A DNA stretch of 64,000 bases, taken from NCBI GenBank assembly GCA_036389135.1, contig DASVQP010000040.1, positions 57,814 through 121,813 of the forward strand, read 5' to 3'. The notes beneath the pieces were generated by a model that searched no databases, was not told where the DNA came from, and saw only the letters and a list, made by a program, of their open reading frames with translations. Position 1 is the first letter of the stretch; each line of letters begins with the position of its first letter. Of this stretch, positions 1-8,548 are shown in pieces. This stretch comes from Longimicrobium sp. GTDB lineage: Bacteria; Gemmatimonadota; Gemmatimonadetes; Longimicrobiales; Longimicrobiaceae. Both the position numbers and the translations under genes were made by a program.

Positions 1-386
1 TGGCCCGGAGCCAGGAAGGCGTGCAACGAACCCGGCACCACGCGCAGCGGCACCACCTTGAGCGTGCGCACGCCCGTCATCCCATCCGAGCGGGCGCTGA
101 TCGTCACCGTGCCCGGCGCGCGCGCGGAGACCACGCCGCTGGCGTCCACTTCGGCGACGGCCGGGTTGTCGCTCTGCCACTCCACCGTCCGGCCGGACAG
201 CTCCACCCCGCCCGCATCGCGCAGCTGCGCGCCGAGCTGCAGCGTCGTGCCCGCGGCCACCGAATCGGCCGGGGCGCTCACGTGCACCGAAGCCACGCGA
301 ACCGAGCCGGTGCCCGAGTCTTCGCACGCCGCGAGCAGGATGGCCGCGGCGAGCCCGGAAAGCGCGCGGAGAAAAAAACGTCTCAT
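1..386 (-). CDS. Ig-like (BIG2-type) lipoprotein, 3' end outside window
   Basis: Only the N-terminal ~128 residues are present; the gene runs off the left edge. It starts MRRFFLRALSGLAAAI and has a lipobox-like LLAAC at about residues 17-21, so it is probably lipid-anchored in the outer envelope. The following ~80 residues alternate short beta strands with the pattern 'L..QL.D..G..L.GR.V.W.S.NP.VA.V...G.V.A..PG.VTI.A', typical of bacterial Ig-like group 2 domains found in surface and adhesion proteins. It lies about 125 nt downstream of fabF on the same strand, with no shared function apparent. What follows the Ig domain cannot be seen. Confidence 0.75.
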   Translation of the reverse strand, partial: MRRFFLRALSGLAAAILLAACEDSGTGSVRVASVHVSAPADSVAAGTTLQLGAQLRDAGGVELSGRTVEWQSDNPAVAEVDASGVVSARAPGTVTISARSDGMTGVRTLKVVPLRVVPGSLHAFLAPG

Positions 387-512
387 GAGCTTATGCGAGA
401 AGGGGTGGAGCGAGTGGAAACCGTCAAACGTTTCACGAGGCGCAAGTGCGACAGCGCGCACAGGCCCCCGGTACAAGGAGGAGGTCCGCCGTTCGCGCTG
501 AAAGCCGCCTCC

Positions 513-1769
513 TCAGTCTTCGCTCCAGCGGCGCATGACCAGCGATGTGTTGGCCCCGCCGAAGCCGAACGAGTTGGAGATGGCGACCTCGATGTCGGCT
601 TGGCGCGCGGTGTTGGGCACGTAGTCCAGGTCGCAGGCGGGGTCCTGCTGGCGCAGGTTGATGGTGGGGGGCAGCATCCCCTCGCGCAGGGCGAGGGCGG
701 TGACCCCCGCCTCGATGGCGGCGCTCCCGCCCAGGGCGTGGCCCAGCATCGACTTGGTGGAGGATACCGCCAGCCGGTCCGCGTGCTCGCCGAAGACGCT
801 GCGGATGGCGCGCGTCTCCGCCAGGTCACCCACTGGGGTGGATGTGCCGTGCGCGTTGATGTAGTCCACGTCCTCGGGCGCGATGCCGGCGCTGCGCAGG
901 GCGCGGCGCATGGCCAGCGCGGCGCCCTGGCCGTTCTCGGGCGGCGCGGTGATGTGGTACGCGTCGGCGCTCATCCCGAAGCCGATCACCTCCGCCACGA
1001 TGGGCGCGCCCCGGCGCCGGGCGCACTCCAGCTCCTCCATCACCAGCACGGCCCCGCCCTCCCCATGCACGAAGCCGCTGCGCGTTTCGTCGAAGGGACG
1101 GCTGGCGGTTTCCGGGGTGTCGTAGGTGGTGGCCAGCGCCCGCGCCGCCGCGAAGCCGGCGAAGGAGATGGGCGTCAGGCACGCCTCGGTGCCGCCGGCG
1201 AGCATCATGTCCGCGTCGCCGCGCTTGATGGCGTGGAATGCCTCGCCGATCGCGTGGTTGCTGCTGGCGCAGGCGGAGACGGGGGCGTAGCTGGGCCCCT
1301 GCGCGCCGGTGCGGATCGCCACCTGCCCCGCGGCCAGGTTGATGATGCTGGCGGGGATGAAAAAGGGCGACACGCGCCCCATCCCCTTCTCCTCCATCAG
1401 GTCGCGGGTCTCCATGATGCTGACGAGCCCGCCCATCCCGGAGCCGATGATGACGCCGGTGTTCTCGGGATCCGGCACGGTGCCGATGCCGCCCAGCCCG
1501 GCGCTCCGCATCGCCTCGTCGGCCGCGACGACGGCGTACTGGATGAAGGTGTCCATCCGGCGCGCCTCCTTGCGGTCGATCACCGGATCGGGGCTGAACC
1601 CCTTCACCTCGGCCGCGATCGAGACCTCGGGCGCCAGCCCCGGGAGCGCGCACTTGGTGAGCGGCCCCACGCCGCTCCTGCCGGCGAGCAGCCCCGCCCA
1701 CGTTTCGGGCGTGGAGCACCCCAGCGGCGTGACCATCCCGATGCCGGTGACGACGACCCTGCGTGACAC
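513..1769 (-). CDS. fabF: beta-ketoacyl-ACP synthase II
   Basis: 418 residues, normal FabF length. It condenses malonyl-ACP with acyl-ACP in cytoplasmic fatty acid elongation. The thiolase-fold active site is complete: nucleophile Cys167 in SACASSNHAIGEA, first histidine in NAHGTSTPVGD, second in SMLGHALGGSAA. The N-terminus MSRRVVVTGIGMVTPLG is canonical. The start is GTG at 1769, chosen because a near-perfect AAGGAGGT Shine-Dalgarno sits directly upstream. No acpP or other fab gene is adjacent; the upstream neighbour is a response regulator across a G-run-rich spacer, so fabF is probably transcribed from its own promoter or by readthrough. Confidence 0.97.
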   Translation of the reverse strand: MSRRVVVTGIGMVTPLGCSTPETWAGLLAGRSGVGPLTKCALPGLAPEVSIAAEVKGFSPDPVIDRKEARRMDTFIQYAVVAADEAMRSAGLGGIGTVPDPENTGVIIGSGMGGLVSIMETRDLMEEKGMGRVSPFFIPASIINLAAGQVAIRTGAQGPSYAPVSACASSNHAIGEAFHAIKRGDADMMLAGGTEACLTPISFAGFAAARALATTYDTPETASRPFDETRSGFVHGEGGAVLVMEELECARRRGAPIVAEVIGFGMSADAYHITAPPENGQGAALAMRRALRSAGIAPEDVDYINAHGTSTPVGDLAETRAIRSVFGEHADRLAVSSTKSMLGHALGGSAAIEAGVTALALREGMLPPTINLRQQDPACDLDYVPNTARQADIEVAISNSFGFGGANTSLVMRRWSED

Positions 1770-1781
1770 GGTACCTCCTTA

Positions 1782-1881
1782 GGGAATAGGGACCAGGGAA
1801 CAGGGATTGGTAGGACGGAGCAGTGCGGGCGCCCCTGTGCGGCCCGCTGTTCCTATTCCCTGATCCCCGATCCCTAATCCC
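1782..1881. repeat. G-run inverted repeat between fabF and the response regulator
   Basis: At 1782-1805 the plus strand has four GGG runs separated by four bases each. At 1858-1881 the minus strand has four runs of G3-G4 with similar spacers. The two arms are imperfect reverse complements of each other (GGGAATAGGG and CAGGGA motifs), about 50 nt apart. Each arm meets the simple G-quadruplex pattern on one strand. It fills the spacer between the response regulator stop and the fabF Shine-Dalgarno. Confidence 0.6.
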
Positions 1882-1890
1882 TGCAGTTCA

Positions 1891-2547
1891 TCATTCCGCC
1901 TTCAGCAGCCCCTTGCGCAGCGCGAAGCGCACCAGCTCGCTGCGGTGCCGCAGGTTCAGCTTCTCCATGATGCGCGCGCGGTAGGTGTCCACCGTTTTTG
2001 GCGAGATGAAGAGCTTCTTGCCGATCTCGCTGGAGCTGAATCCCTCCACGGTGTGCGACAGCACCTCGCGCTCGCGCTCGGTAAGGCGGTCCAGCGGGTC
2101 GTCCTCGCCGGGCTCCGCCTTGGCTTTGAGGCCGCGGAGGAGGAGCTTCGCGCCGCTTGGGTAGAGGAAGACGTCGCCGCGCGCAACGGTGTGGATCGCC
2201 TCGATCAGCTCCTCGTCCGCGCTCTTTTTAGTCACGTACCCGCTCCCCCCCGCCTCCAGCACGGGAAGGAGGTGCTCCTCCTCGCCGTGCATCGTCAGCA
2301 CCAGCACGCGCGCCCCCTGGTCCAGCGCGGCGATCTGGCGGACGGCTTCCAGCCCGCCCATCCCGGGCATGGAGAGGTCCATCACCACCACGTCCGGCCG
2401 CGTCTGCCCGGCGAGGCGCACGCCCTCCTCCCCTGTCCCCGCTTCGCCCACCACCTGGAAGCCGGGCTCCGCCTCCAGCAGCGCGCGCAGGCCCGCGCGC
2501 AGCACGGCGTGGTCGTCCACCAGCAGGATGCGAACGGTGTCGGGCAT
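1891..2547 (-). CDS. NarL/FixJ-family response regulator
   Basis: 218 residues from ATG 2547 (MPDTVRILLVDDHAVLRAG). The open frame extends further upstream, but that extension is Cys/Arg-rich and non-natural. The receiver domain covers residues 5-120, with acidic pocket D11-D12, phosphoacceptor D57 (VVVMDLSMPG) and K107. A LuxR-type helix-turn-helix covers about 150-212 (LTEREREVL....IGKKLFISPKTVDTYRARIMEKL). It should be a transcription factor phosphorylated by a histidine kinase, but no kinase gene is in this window. It follows ccdA on the same strand after about 80 nt. The target genes cannot be inferred. Confidence 0.93.
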   Translation of the reverse strand: MPDTVRILLVDDHAVLRAGLRALLEAEPGFQVVGEAGTGEEGVRLAGQTRPDVVVMDLSMPGMGGLEAVRQIAALDQGARVLVLTMHGEEEHLLPVLEAGGSGYVTKKSADEELIEAIHTVARGDVFLYPSGAKLLLRGLKAKAEPGEDDPLDRLTEREREVLSHTVEGFSSSEIGKKLFISPKTVDTYRARIMEKLNLRHRSELVRFALRKGLLKAE

Positions 2548-2629
2548 GGACGGGCGGGGGTTCGGGTGCGCTGTGGCGGCGGAATCTGCCCAGGGTGCGG
2601 GTCGGGCGCAAGCGAACGCACTTTTCCCG

Positions 2630-3370
2630 TCACAGCCGCGTCGACAGCCACTCCGGCGTCCACCGCGACAGCATCGCCGACAGCGTCGAGAACGAGCCCG
2701 TGAAAAGAAGCACCCCAAGCACCAGCAGCATCGCCCCACTCACGCGGTTGATCCACGGGAGCCACTGGCGGATGCGTTTGAAGGTGGTCAGGAAGCGCTC
2801 GATGAGCACCGTGGACAGGAGGAACGGGATCGCCAGGCCGGCGGAGTACACCGCCAGCAGCCCCATTCCCTCCATCATGCTCCCGCGCGTGGCGGCCAGC
2901 GTCAGGATGCCGCCCAGCACCGGGCCGATGCACGGCGTCCACCCCGCGCCGAAGGTGATCCCCACCAGCAGCGTCCCCAGGTAGCCTACGGGCTTGTCCG
3001 CCAGGTGCATCCGCCACTCGCGGCCCGCGCCGGGAAGCCGCAGCACCCCCAGCAGGTAGAGGCCGAAGAGGATCAGCAGCACCCCGCCCACACGCTCCAC
3101 CCACCGGCTCGTGTACGCCAGCAGCGAGCCGAGGAAGGTGGCCGACGCGCCCAGGATCATGAACACCAGGGTGAAGCCGAGCACGAAGAGCACCCCGTGC
3201 ACCAGCACCGCCCGCCGCGTGCGCGCCGTCTCCGCGTCGCGCAGCTCGTCCAGGCTCATCCCGGTAATGAACGTGACGTAGCTCGGCACCAGCGGCAGCA
3301 CGCACGGCGAAAGGAAGCTCAGCAGCCCGGCCGAGAAGGCCACCAGCAGCCCGAGAGATTGCGGTTCCAT
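2630..3370 (-). CDS. ccdA: cytochrome c biogenesis protein, CcdA family
   Basis: 246 residues with six predicted membrane helices. It carries electrons from cytoplasmic thioredoxin across the inner membrane to extracytoplasmic thiol reductases, as in cytochrome c maturation. The two conserved membrane cysteines are visible: C23 in LSFLSPCVLPLVPSYV and C147 in FGAGWTPCIGPVLGG. The start ATG at 3370 (MEPQSLGLLV) is taken instead of an upstream in-frame start because the extension is Arg-rich with no domain. No thioredoxin-like partner is adjacent; candidate partners elsewhere in the window are the redoxin at 38.7 kb and the DsbA-like proteins at 47-49 kb. Confidence 0.93.
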   Translation of the reverse strand: MEPQSLGLLVAFSAGLLSFLSPCVLPLVPSYVTFITGMSLDELRDAETARTRRAVLVHGVLFVLGFTLVFMILGASATFLGSLLAYTSRWVERVGGVLLILFGLYLLGVLRLPGAGREWRMHLADKPVGYLGTLLVGITFGAGWTPCIGPVLGGILTLAATRGSMMEGMGLLAVYSAGLAIPFLLSTVLIERFLTTFKRIRQWLPWINRVSGAMLLVLGVLLFTGSFSTLSAMLSRWTPEWLSTRL

Positions 3371-3560
3371 GGAGCTCGCGCACGGAGTCGGATCGGCGCG
3401 CCCCTGCGCGCCGCGCACCAAGATACACCGCAGCGCCCGATTGTGCCTGCCCGTCCTCCAAGCGCCCCCCGCCGCACGCACCCGCTAGGCGCCAGGCCGC
3501 ATCTGCGCGCTCCGATTTGTGGCTGGTGTGGCCCTGCGGGTGTGCGTTAGCCTTGACACC

Positions 3561-4019
3561 ATGAAACCGTTGCGCGTGTATATCGATACGTCCGTCGTGG
3601 GCGGGTGCCTGGACCTGGAGTTCCGGGTGGCATCGATGCAGCTCTTCCAGCGCTTCCGCGACGGGAGCATGGTCATGGTCACGTCAGATCTCCTGAAAAC
3701 GGAACTTGCACTCGCGCCCAGTCCGGTGCGCGCGCTTGTGGACGACGTATCCTTGACGCGGGAATACGTGCTTGTCAGCCCGGAAGCGGAGTCTCTCGCG
3801 ATCCGCTACGTCGAGAAGGGCGTGATCGGGGGCGCGAGGCACGCCGACGCGCTCCACGTAGCAAGTGCGACAGTTCATCGCGTGGATCTGCTCGCGTCCT
3901 GGGACTTTAGGGACATTGTCAACCCAGTGCGGGTTCGCGGCTACAACGCGGTGAATGCGAGTGAGGGGTACTGGCCTCTCGTCATCAAGTCTCCAGAGGA
4001 GGTGGTTCGCCATGGATAA
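3561..4019 (+). CDS. PIN-domain protein, probable toxin of a type II TA pair
   Basis: 152 residues from ATG 3561 (MKPLRVYIDTSVVGG). The N-terminal YIDTSV strand with Asp9 is the first acidic residue of a PIN ribonuclease site; further acidic residues occur in the middle (E/D around TSDLLKTEL) and at ARHADALHVA, which fits the later PIN acids. PIN toxins cut RNA in the cytoplasm. The 3' end overlaps the next small gene by 8 nt (ATGGATAA), so the two are translationally coupled. Base composition is visibly lower in GC than the flanking genes, suggesting acquisition. TA function is inferred from family and context. Confidence 0.8.
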   Translation: MKPLRVYIDTSVVGGCLDLEFRVASMQLFQRFRDGSMVMVTSDLLKTELALAPSPVRALVDDVSLTREYVLVSPEAESLAIRYVEKGVIGGARHADALHVASATVHRVDLLASWDFRDIVNPVRVRGYNAVNASEGYWPLVIKSPEEVVRHG

Positions 4020-4191
4020 TTACGAGCCGATCGACGCGCTGCGTCTCAAGGATGAGTTGCAGGAACGCGTGAACCGTGCGCTCGCCGGCCTCACCTCGGA
4101 GGAAAGGATACGCTGGATCCGAGAAGAAGCGGCGAAATACCGGAGCGAGAATCCGGCGCGTCCTCCGGATGAGGCTCGGAAGACCGCCTGA
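4012..4191 (+). CDS. small helical partner of the PIN protein, probable antitoxin
   Basis: 59 residues (MDNYEPIDALRLKDEL...), starting inside the last codons of the PIN gene. It is predicted almost entirely helical and charged (LKDELQERVNRAL, SEERIRWIREEAAKY), with no recognisable DNA-binding N-terminus. Small helical proteins like this commonly accompany PIN toxins of this subtype, but here the order is toxin first. Antitoxin activity is inference from size and coupling. A strong terminator follows about 65 nt downstream. Confidence 0.65.
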   Translation: MDNYEPIDALRLKDELQERVNRALAGLTSEERIRWIREEAAKYRSENPARPPDEARKTA

Positions 4192-4256
4192 GTTCGGGCG
4201 AAGACGAAGGGCCTTCAGGACGTTGCGCAAGCCGAAAAAGCGTGGAGCACGCCATA

Positions 4257-4300
4257 ACGAGAGAGGGCCCCGGGACGAATCCCGGGGCCCTCTCTTCGTT
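4257..4300. terminator. bidirectional hairpin terminator
   Basis: Perfect 15-bp stem (4261-4275 with 4280-4294, GAGAGGGCCCCGGGA arm) with loop CGAA, followed by TTCGTT on the plus strand. It lies between the convergent PIN/partner pair and the nitronate monooxygenase gene and can serve both. Confidence 0.85.
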
Positions 4301-4322
4301 CCCCCTCCACCTGCGCCAAAGG

Positions 4323-5807
4323 TCAGGTGTTAGCGGTCTGGCGGCCGTAGGAGAAGCCGGGGACGAGGCGCTGCACGCCGGTCAGGAGGTAGTCCACCAC
4401 CTCGCCGGCGGTGTAGCCGGTGCGGTCCGAGCCGATGAAGCGGCGGATGTTCTTGAGCTCGTCGCCGCTGGTGATCAGCGGGGCCTCTTCCACGCCCTCG
4501 TCGCGCAGCTGCGCGTGGCCGATGGTGGCGAAGAGGGCGTTGCACAGGCACTTGCGGCCCACCGTGTCCTCCACCTTGCCGCCCTTCTTGAGGTAGGTGT
4601 CCACCGGCTCGGCGGCGCAGCGATAGTTGACCCGGCCGCGGTCGTCCCGGTACGACTCGCGCAGGTAGCCCAGGTCGCACACGCGCTCGCGCTGCTGGTA
4701 GACGGGGAGCTGCGACAGCGTACCCGGCACCTGCGCCACCTTGAACGGGAAGCCCGTGGGGGAGGCGCGCGAGTCGGTCACCACGTCGATGGTGTCCTCC
4801 TGCGCCTGGCGAATCACGTTGCGCTTCAGCTCGGAGGTTACGCCGCTCTCCTCCGCGTAGGCGAAGAGGGTGCCCACCTGGATCCCCGCCGCGCCGGCGT
4901 CCAGCGCCTCGGCCAGCTTCTCCGGGCTGCCGGAGCCGCCCGCGAGCCAGAAGGGGAGGCCGTGGTCCTTCATCTTCTCCAGATCCACCACGTCGCGCTG
5001 GCCGTAGATCGGCTCGCCGCGCTCGTTGTAGACGATCTCGCCGCGGGGCGGGGCATTGTGCCCGCCGGCCGTGGGAGCCTCGATGATGAAGCCATCCACC
5101 CGGCCGCTCGCCTTGCGCGCCAGCATGGTGGCCAGCGAGTTGGAGGCGATGATCGGCAGGAAGAACGGACGCGTGATCTCCACCGGCGGCGCCTCGGAGT
5201 GCACGCGCGGGTCGAAGTGCAGGAGCTCCGTCTCGTCGCGCCCCAGCCCCTCGACCTCGAACTTCATCGACGCGGGCTCGTGGCGGGCGAAGCGGTCCAG
5301 CACGCCCGGGATCTCCTTGGGGATGCCGGCGCCCATCAGCACGTAGTCGACGCCCGCGAGCATGGCGCCGTACAGCGTCGCAAGGTTGGGCATCTGCACC
5401 TTGGTGAGGAGGTTGATCCCCACCACGCCGTCGTGCCCTTCCTTGGCCAGCCACACCTCCACGAACGACGAGAGCACGGTGAGCTGCTCGCGCACCCTGC
5501 TCACCATCTGCCGGTACATGGGGACGGCCTTGTACGGCTCGCCCGGCGCGCGCCCGTCGGGGAGGAAGTAGCTCTTGAGCACCGCCGCGCTGACTTCCGG
5601 AAGGGGGAAGTGCTCCATCGCGCGCCGGATGTGCCCGCCGATGTCGCCGTCCTGCAGGCGCCGCACCAGGAGGGAGTCGATGCACGTTCCGGAGACCACG
5701 CCCATCTGCCCCCGCATGGCGACTGCCTTGGCGAGGACCCAGTTGGAGACTCCGACGCCCATTCCGCCCTGAATGATCAGCGGATGGGAGAGCGCGGCTT
5801 CGTTCAT
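4323..5807 (-). CDS. nitronate monooxygenase-family flavin oxidoreductase (long form)
   Basis: 494 residues from ATG 5807 (MNEAALSHPLIIQGGMGVGVSNW). TIM-barrel FMN enzyme of the 2-nitropropane dioxygenase/NMO superfamily: PLIIQGGMG at the N-terminus, APTAGGHNAPPRG at mid-length containing the candidate catalytic His, and the phosphate-binding GGSGSPEKLAEALDAGAAGIQVGT segment. It is longer than typical NMO (~330-360) because of a C-terminal ~120-residue region with conserved-looking cysteines (RKCLCNALF). Family members oxidise nitronates or act as FabK-like enoyl reductases; the substrate cannot be fixed from sequence. It is divergent from chdC. Confidence 0.85.
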   Translation of the reverse strand: MNEAALSHPLIIQGGMGVGVSNWVLAKAVAMRGQMGVVSGTCIDSLLVRRLQDGDIGGHIRRAMEHFPLPEVSAAVLKSYFLPDGRAPGEPYKAVPMYRQMVSRVREQLTVLSSFVEVWLAKEGHDGVVGINLLTKVQMPNLATLYGAMLAGVDYVLMGAGIPKEIPGVLDRFARHEPASMKFEVEGLGRDETELLHFDPRVHSEAPPVEITRPFFLPIIASNSLATMLARKASGRVDGFIIEAPTAGGHNAPPRGEIVYNERGEPIYGQRDVVDLEKMKDHGLPFWLAGGSGSPEKLAEALDAGAAGIQVGTLFAYAEESGVTSELKRNVIRQAQEDTIDVVTDSRASPTGFPFKVAQVPGTLSQLPVYQQRERVCDLGYLRESYRDDRGRVNYRCAAEPVDTYLKKGGKVEDTVGRKCLCNALFATIGHAQLRDEGVEEAPLITSGDELKNIRRFIGSDRTGYTAGEVVDYLLTGVQRLVPGFSYGRQTANT

Positions 5808-5856
5808 GCGCTTGCGGGGTAACAGGTTGCGTGACCGTTGTGTGGTTTGGTCACTG

Positions 5857-5885
5857 AATCTACCGCGAAAGTGCCGGATGTGCAA
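5857..5885 (-). promoter_or_regulatory. candidate sigma-70 promoter for the nitronate monooxygenase gene
   Basis: On the minus strand, TTGCAC (5880-5885) and TAGATT (5857-5862) are separated by 17 nt, giving a leader of about 45 nt before ATG 5807. Recognised by eye only. Confidence 0.4.
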
Positions 5886-6089
5886 CGGGTTACGCATTTC
5901 GCGCCCCGAAAATGAGTGCGGCTCACCCACGCCGAACCCGCGCACGCGCATCCCACTTGAGGATTTGCACGCCCGATGCCATTGTCGCGGAGGCGTTGCC
6001 CGGCGGGCGCCGCCGCGGGTATCTTCGGGCTCGTGGCGGGCCCCGGAGCAGGGGAATCCCGCTCCCGTTCCCCGCATCATCTCCCCGAA

Positions 6090-6896
6090 ATGCCCGCGAT
6101 TCCGCCCGCCACCCTAGAAGGCTGGTACGCCCTCCACCAGGTGTTCGCCCTGGACTGGGCCGCCCTGCGCGCCGCCGATGCGCCCGCGCTCGCCACCGCC
6201 GCGCGCCGGCTGATGGAGGAGCTGGCTCCCGCCGGCGAGGGGTGGAGCGACGCCTTTCGCATCGCCGCGGGCGACGGGGCGGACCTGCTGCTCGCGCACT
6301 TCCGCCCCACGCTGGACGAGGTCGCGGCGGTGCAGACCCGCGTAAAGGCGTCCGCGCTCGGCCCCTACCTGCGCACCGTGTACGACTACCTCTCGGTGAC
6401 CGAGGCGGGGCTGTACCATGCAACGGCGCAGGCGGCGCGTGAGCACGGCGCGGGGACGCCGGAGTTCAGGGCGGCGCTCGAAACGGCGAAGGCCGAGGAG
6501 CTCGCCTCGGCGCACGTGCGCTCCAGGCTGTACCCCGAAGTGCCGCAGGGGATGCGCTACCTCTCCTTCTACCCCATGACCAAGCGGCGCACCGGTGCGG
6601 AGAACTGGTACACGCTGGACGTGGCGGAGCGCAGCCGGCTGATGCGCGACCATGGGATGACGGGACGGCAGTACGCCGGGCGCGTATTCCAGGTCATCAC
6701 CGGCTCGGTGGGCTTCGACGAGTGGGAGTGGGGCGTGACGCTCTTTGCGCGGGATCCGCTGGAGTTCAAGCGCATCGTCACGGAGATGAGGTACGACGAG
6801 GCGAGCGCGCTGTACGGCGAGTTCGGGCGCTTCTTCACCGGCATTCGTCTTGCTCCCGAGGAGTGGGAAGGGATCCTCGGAGCGGGCTCCGCGTGA
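6090..6896 (+). CDS. chdC: coproheme decarboxylase, chlorite dismutase family
   Basis: 268 residues (ATG 6090, MPAIPPATLEGWYALHQVF). Dimeric alpha/beta-barrel protein that decarboxylates coproheme to haem b with peroxide in the coproporphyrin-dependent haem pathway. Key features are visible: YPMTKRR with the radical Tyr161, and RDHGMTGRQY with His188 as the likely axial haem ligand. The length suits the ChdC/HemQ subgroup rather than true chlorite dismutase. It stands alone with no other hem genes near. The longer in-frame upstream start is rejected because the extension has no conserved features. Confidence 0.93.
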   Translation: MPAIPPATLEGWYALHQVFALDWAALRAADAPALATAARRLMEELAPAGEGWSDAFRIAAGDGADLLLAHFRPTLDEVAAVQTRVKASALGPYLRTVYDYLSVTEAGLYHATAQAAREHGAGTPEFRAALETAKAEELASAHVRSRLYPEVPQGMRYLSFYPMTKRRTGAENWYTLDVAERSRLMRDHGMTGRQYAGRVFQVITGSVGFDEWEWGVTLFARDPLEFKRIVTEMRYDEASALYGEFGRFFTGIRLAPEEWEGILGAGSA

Positions 6897-6971
6897 CGCG
6901 AGACGCTCTCCTAACCCCGTCCGGGCAATTGCGTGCTGGCCCGGCGCGGGGTTCGCTCGTATCTTGACTGC

Positions 6972-7751
6972 ATGAACCTGTCTACCCCCTTTGCCATCAT
7001 CGGCGGCTCCATCCTGGGGCTGCTGTCCTCCTTCGGCCAGTTCTCCCGCTTCGTGGGGGACCTGATCCGAGCGCTGACGGACATCCGCACCTGGGGCCCG
7101 CTCACCGTTGGGCAGATGCGACGGCTGGGGGTGGACTCGCTCCCCATCGCGCTCTTCCTATCGTGCTTCACCGGAATCGTGCTGGCGCTGCAGGCGTCGT
7201 ACACCTTCACCGGCGCAATCCCGCTATACTTCGTGGGCGCGCTGGTGACCAAGACGATGATCCTGGAGCTGGGCCCGGTGCTCACGGGGCTCGCCCTTTC
7301 CGGCCGCGTGGGCGCCAACATCGCCGCCGAGCTGGGGACGATGCGCGTGTCCGAGCAGATCGACGCGCTGGAGACGATGGCCTACAACCCCATCGCGTAC
7401 CTGGTGGTGCCGCGCGTGCTGGCGGGTACGATCATGGTGCCGCTGCTGGTCATCTTCTCGAACGTGCTGGGGATCGCCTCCGGGTGGATCACCTCCATGA
7501 ACGTGCTGGACATGACCAGCGCCCAGTTCGTGCGGGGCTCGCGGCTCTTCTACGATTCGTTCGACATCGTCTACTGCGTCATCAAGTCGACCTCCTTTGG
7601 GCTGACGATCACGGTGCTGGGGTGCTACCAGGGGTTCAACACCCGCGGCGGCGCAGAGGGCGTGGGGATCGCCACCACCCGCGCCGTGGTGCTGGCCAGC
7701 ATGATGATCCTGGTGCTGGACGCCTTCTGGGCGCTGGTGCTCCTCCAGTGA
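6972..7751 (+). CDS. mlaE: MlaE-family lipid ABC transporter permease
   Basis: 259 residues with about five or six membrane helices. Permease of the Mla/MCE phospholipid transport system in the inner membrane. Conserved core segments are seen: FTGIVLALQ, LGPVLTGLALSGRVGANIAAELGTMRVSEQIDALETM (the EQ loop contacting the ATPase) and the C-terminal GVGIATTRAVV. Start ATG 6972 is chosen over an in-frame upstream start. Its stop overlaps the GTG start of mlaF (GTGA), so translation is coupled. Confidence 0.95.
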   Translation: MNLSTPFAIIGGSILGLLSSFGQFSRFVGDLIRALTDIRTWGPLTVGQMRRLGVDSLPIALFLSCFTGIVLALQASYTFTGAIPLYFVGALVTKTMILELGPVLTGLALSGRVGANIAAELGTMRVSEQIDALETMAYNPIAYLVVPRVLAGTIMVPLLVIFSNVLGIASGWITSMNVLDMTSAQFVRGSRLFYDSFDIVYCVIKSTSFGLTITVLGCYQGFNTRGGAEGVGIATTRAVVLASMMILVLDAFWALVLLQ

Positions 7752-8548
7752 GCATCCAGCTGCGCGGCATCCACAAGGGGTTCGGGGCCAAGAAGATCCT
7801 CCGCGGCCTGGACCTGGACGTGGACGAGGGGGAGACGATGTCGCTGGTGGGCTTCTCCGGCGCCGGCAAGTCGCTCACGCTCAAGCACATCGTCGGGCTG
7901 ATGAAGCCTGACGCGGGCACGGTGCACGTGGACGGGCAGGAGGTGCCCACCCTGCCGCGCGAGAAGCTCTTCAAGCTGCGGCTGGACATGGGGTACGTCT
8001 TCCAGTTCGCCGCCCTCTTCGACTCCATGACGATCGGCGAGAACGTCGCCATGGGGCTGCGCAAGAAGGGGGGGATGACGCCGGCGCAGATCCGCGACCG
8101 GGTGGAGGAGTCGCTGGCGCTGGTGGACCTGGCGGGGTTCTCGACGCGCTTTCCGCAGGAGATGTCCGGCGGGCAGCAGAAGCGCGCGGGGCTGGCGCGG
8201 GCGATCGCGTACCGCCCCAAGTACCTGCTCTACGACGAGCCCACCAGCGGACTGGACCCCGTCACCACCACGGTCATCGACCGGCTGGTGCTGCGGATGA
8301 AGGAGGAGCTGGGGGTCACCTCGCTGGTGATCACGCACGACATGAAGAGCGCGTACGCCATCAGCGACCGCATCGGGATGCTGTACGAGGGACGGCTGGT
8401 GGAGGTGGGGACGCCGAAGGAGTTCCAGGAGTCGCGCAACCCGATCGTGCGCGCCTTCGTGGAGGGCGAGCCCGGGCTGAAGCACGACGCGGAGGACCCC
8501 CTGCCGATGGGCGGGGAGGGTGCCGTTGGCAAAGGGAGGAAGCGATGA
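7748..8548 (+). CDS. mlaF: Mla-type lipid ABC transporter ATPase
   Basis: 266 residues, start GTG 7748 (VSIQLRGIHKGFGAKKIL) within the mlaE stop. A complete ABC ATPase: Walker A GFSGAGKS, Q-loop VFQFAALF, signature MSGGQQKRAGLARAI, Walker B YLLYDEPTSGLDP, H-loop ITHDM. It powers phospholipid movement between the inner and outer membranes together with MlaE and MlaD. The C-terminal tail beyond the ABC fold is short and charged (GKGRKR). Its stop overlaps the mlaD start (ATGA). Confidence 0.95.
   Translation: MSIQLRGIHKGFGAKKILRGLDLDVDEGETMSLVGFSGAGKSLTLKHIVGLMKPDAGTVHVDGQEVPTLPREKLFKLRLDMGYVFQFAALFDSMTIGENVAMGLRKKGGMTPAQIRDRVEESLALVDLAGFSTRFPQEMSGGQQKRAGLARAIAYRPKYLLYDEPTSGLDPVTTTVIDRLVLRMKEELGVTSLVITHDMKSAYAISDRIGMLYEGRLVEVGTPKEFQESRNPIVRAFVEGEPGLKHDAEDPLPMGGEGAVGKGRKR

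Noticed and set aside
21..1766. 581-codon plus-strand open frame over fabF and the partial lipoprotein
   Set aside because: Arg/His/Gly-rich shadow of the minus-strand fabF; no domains and no ribosome site.
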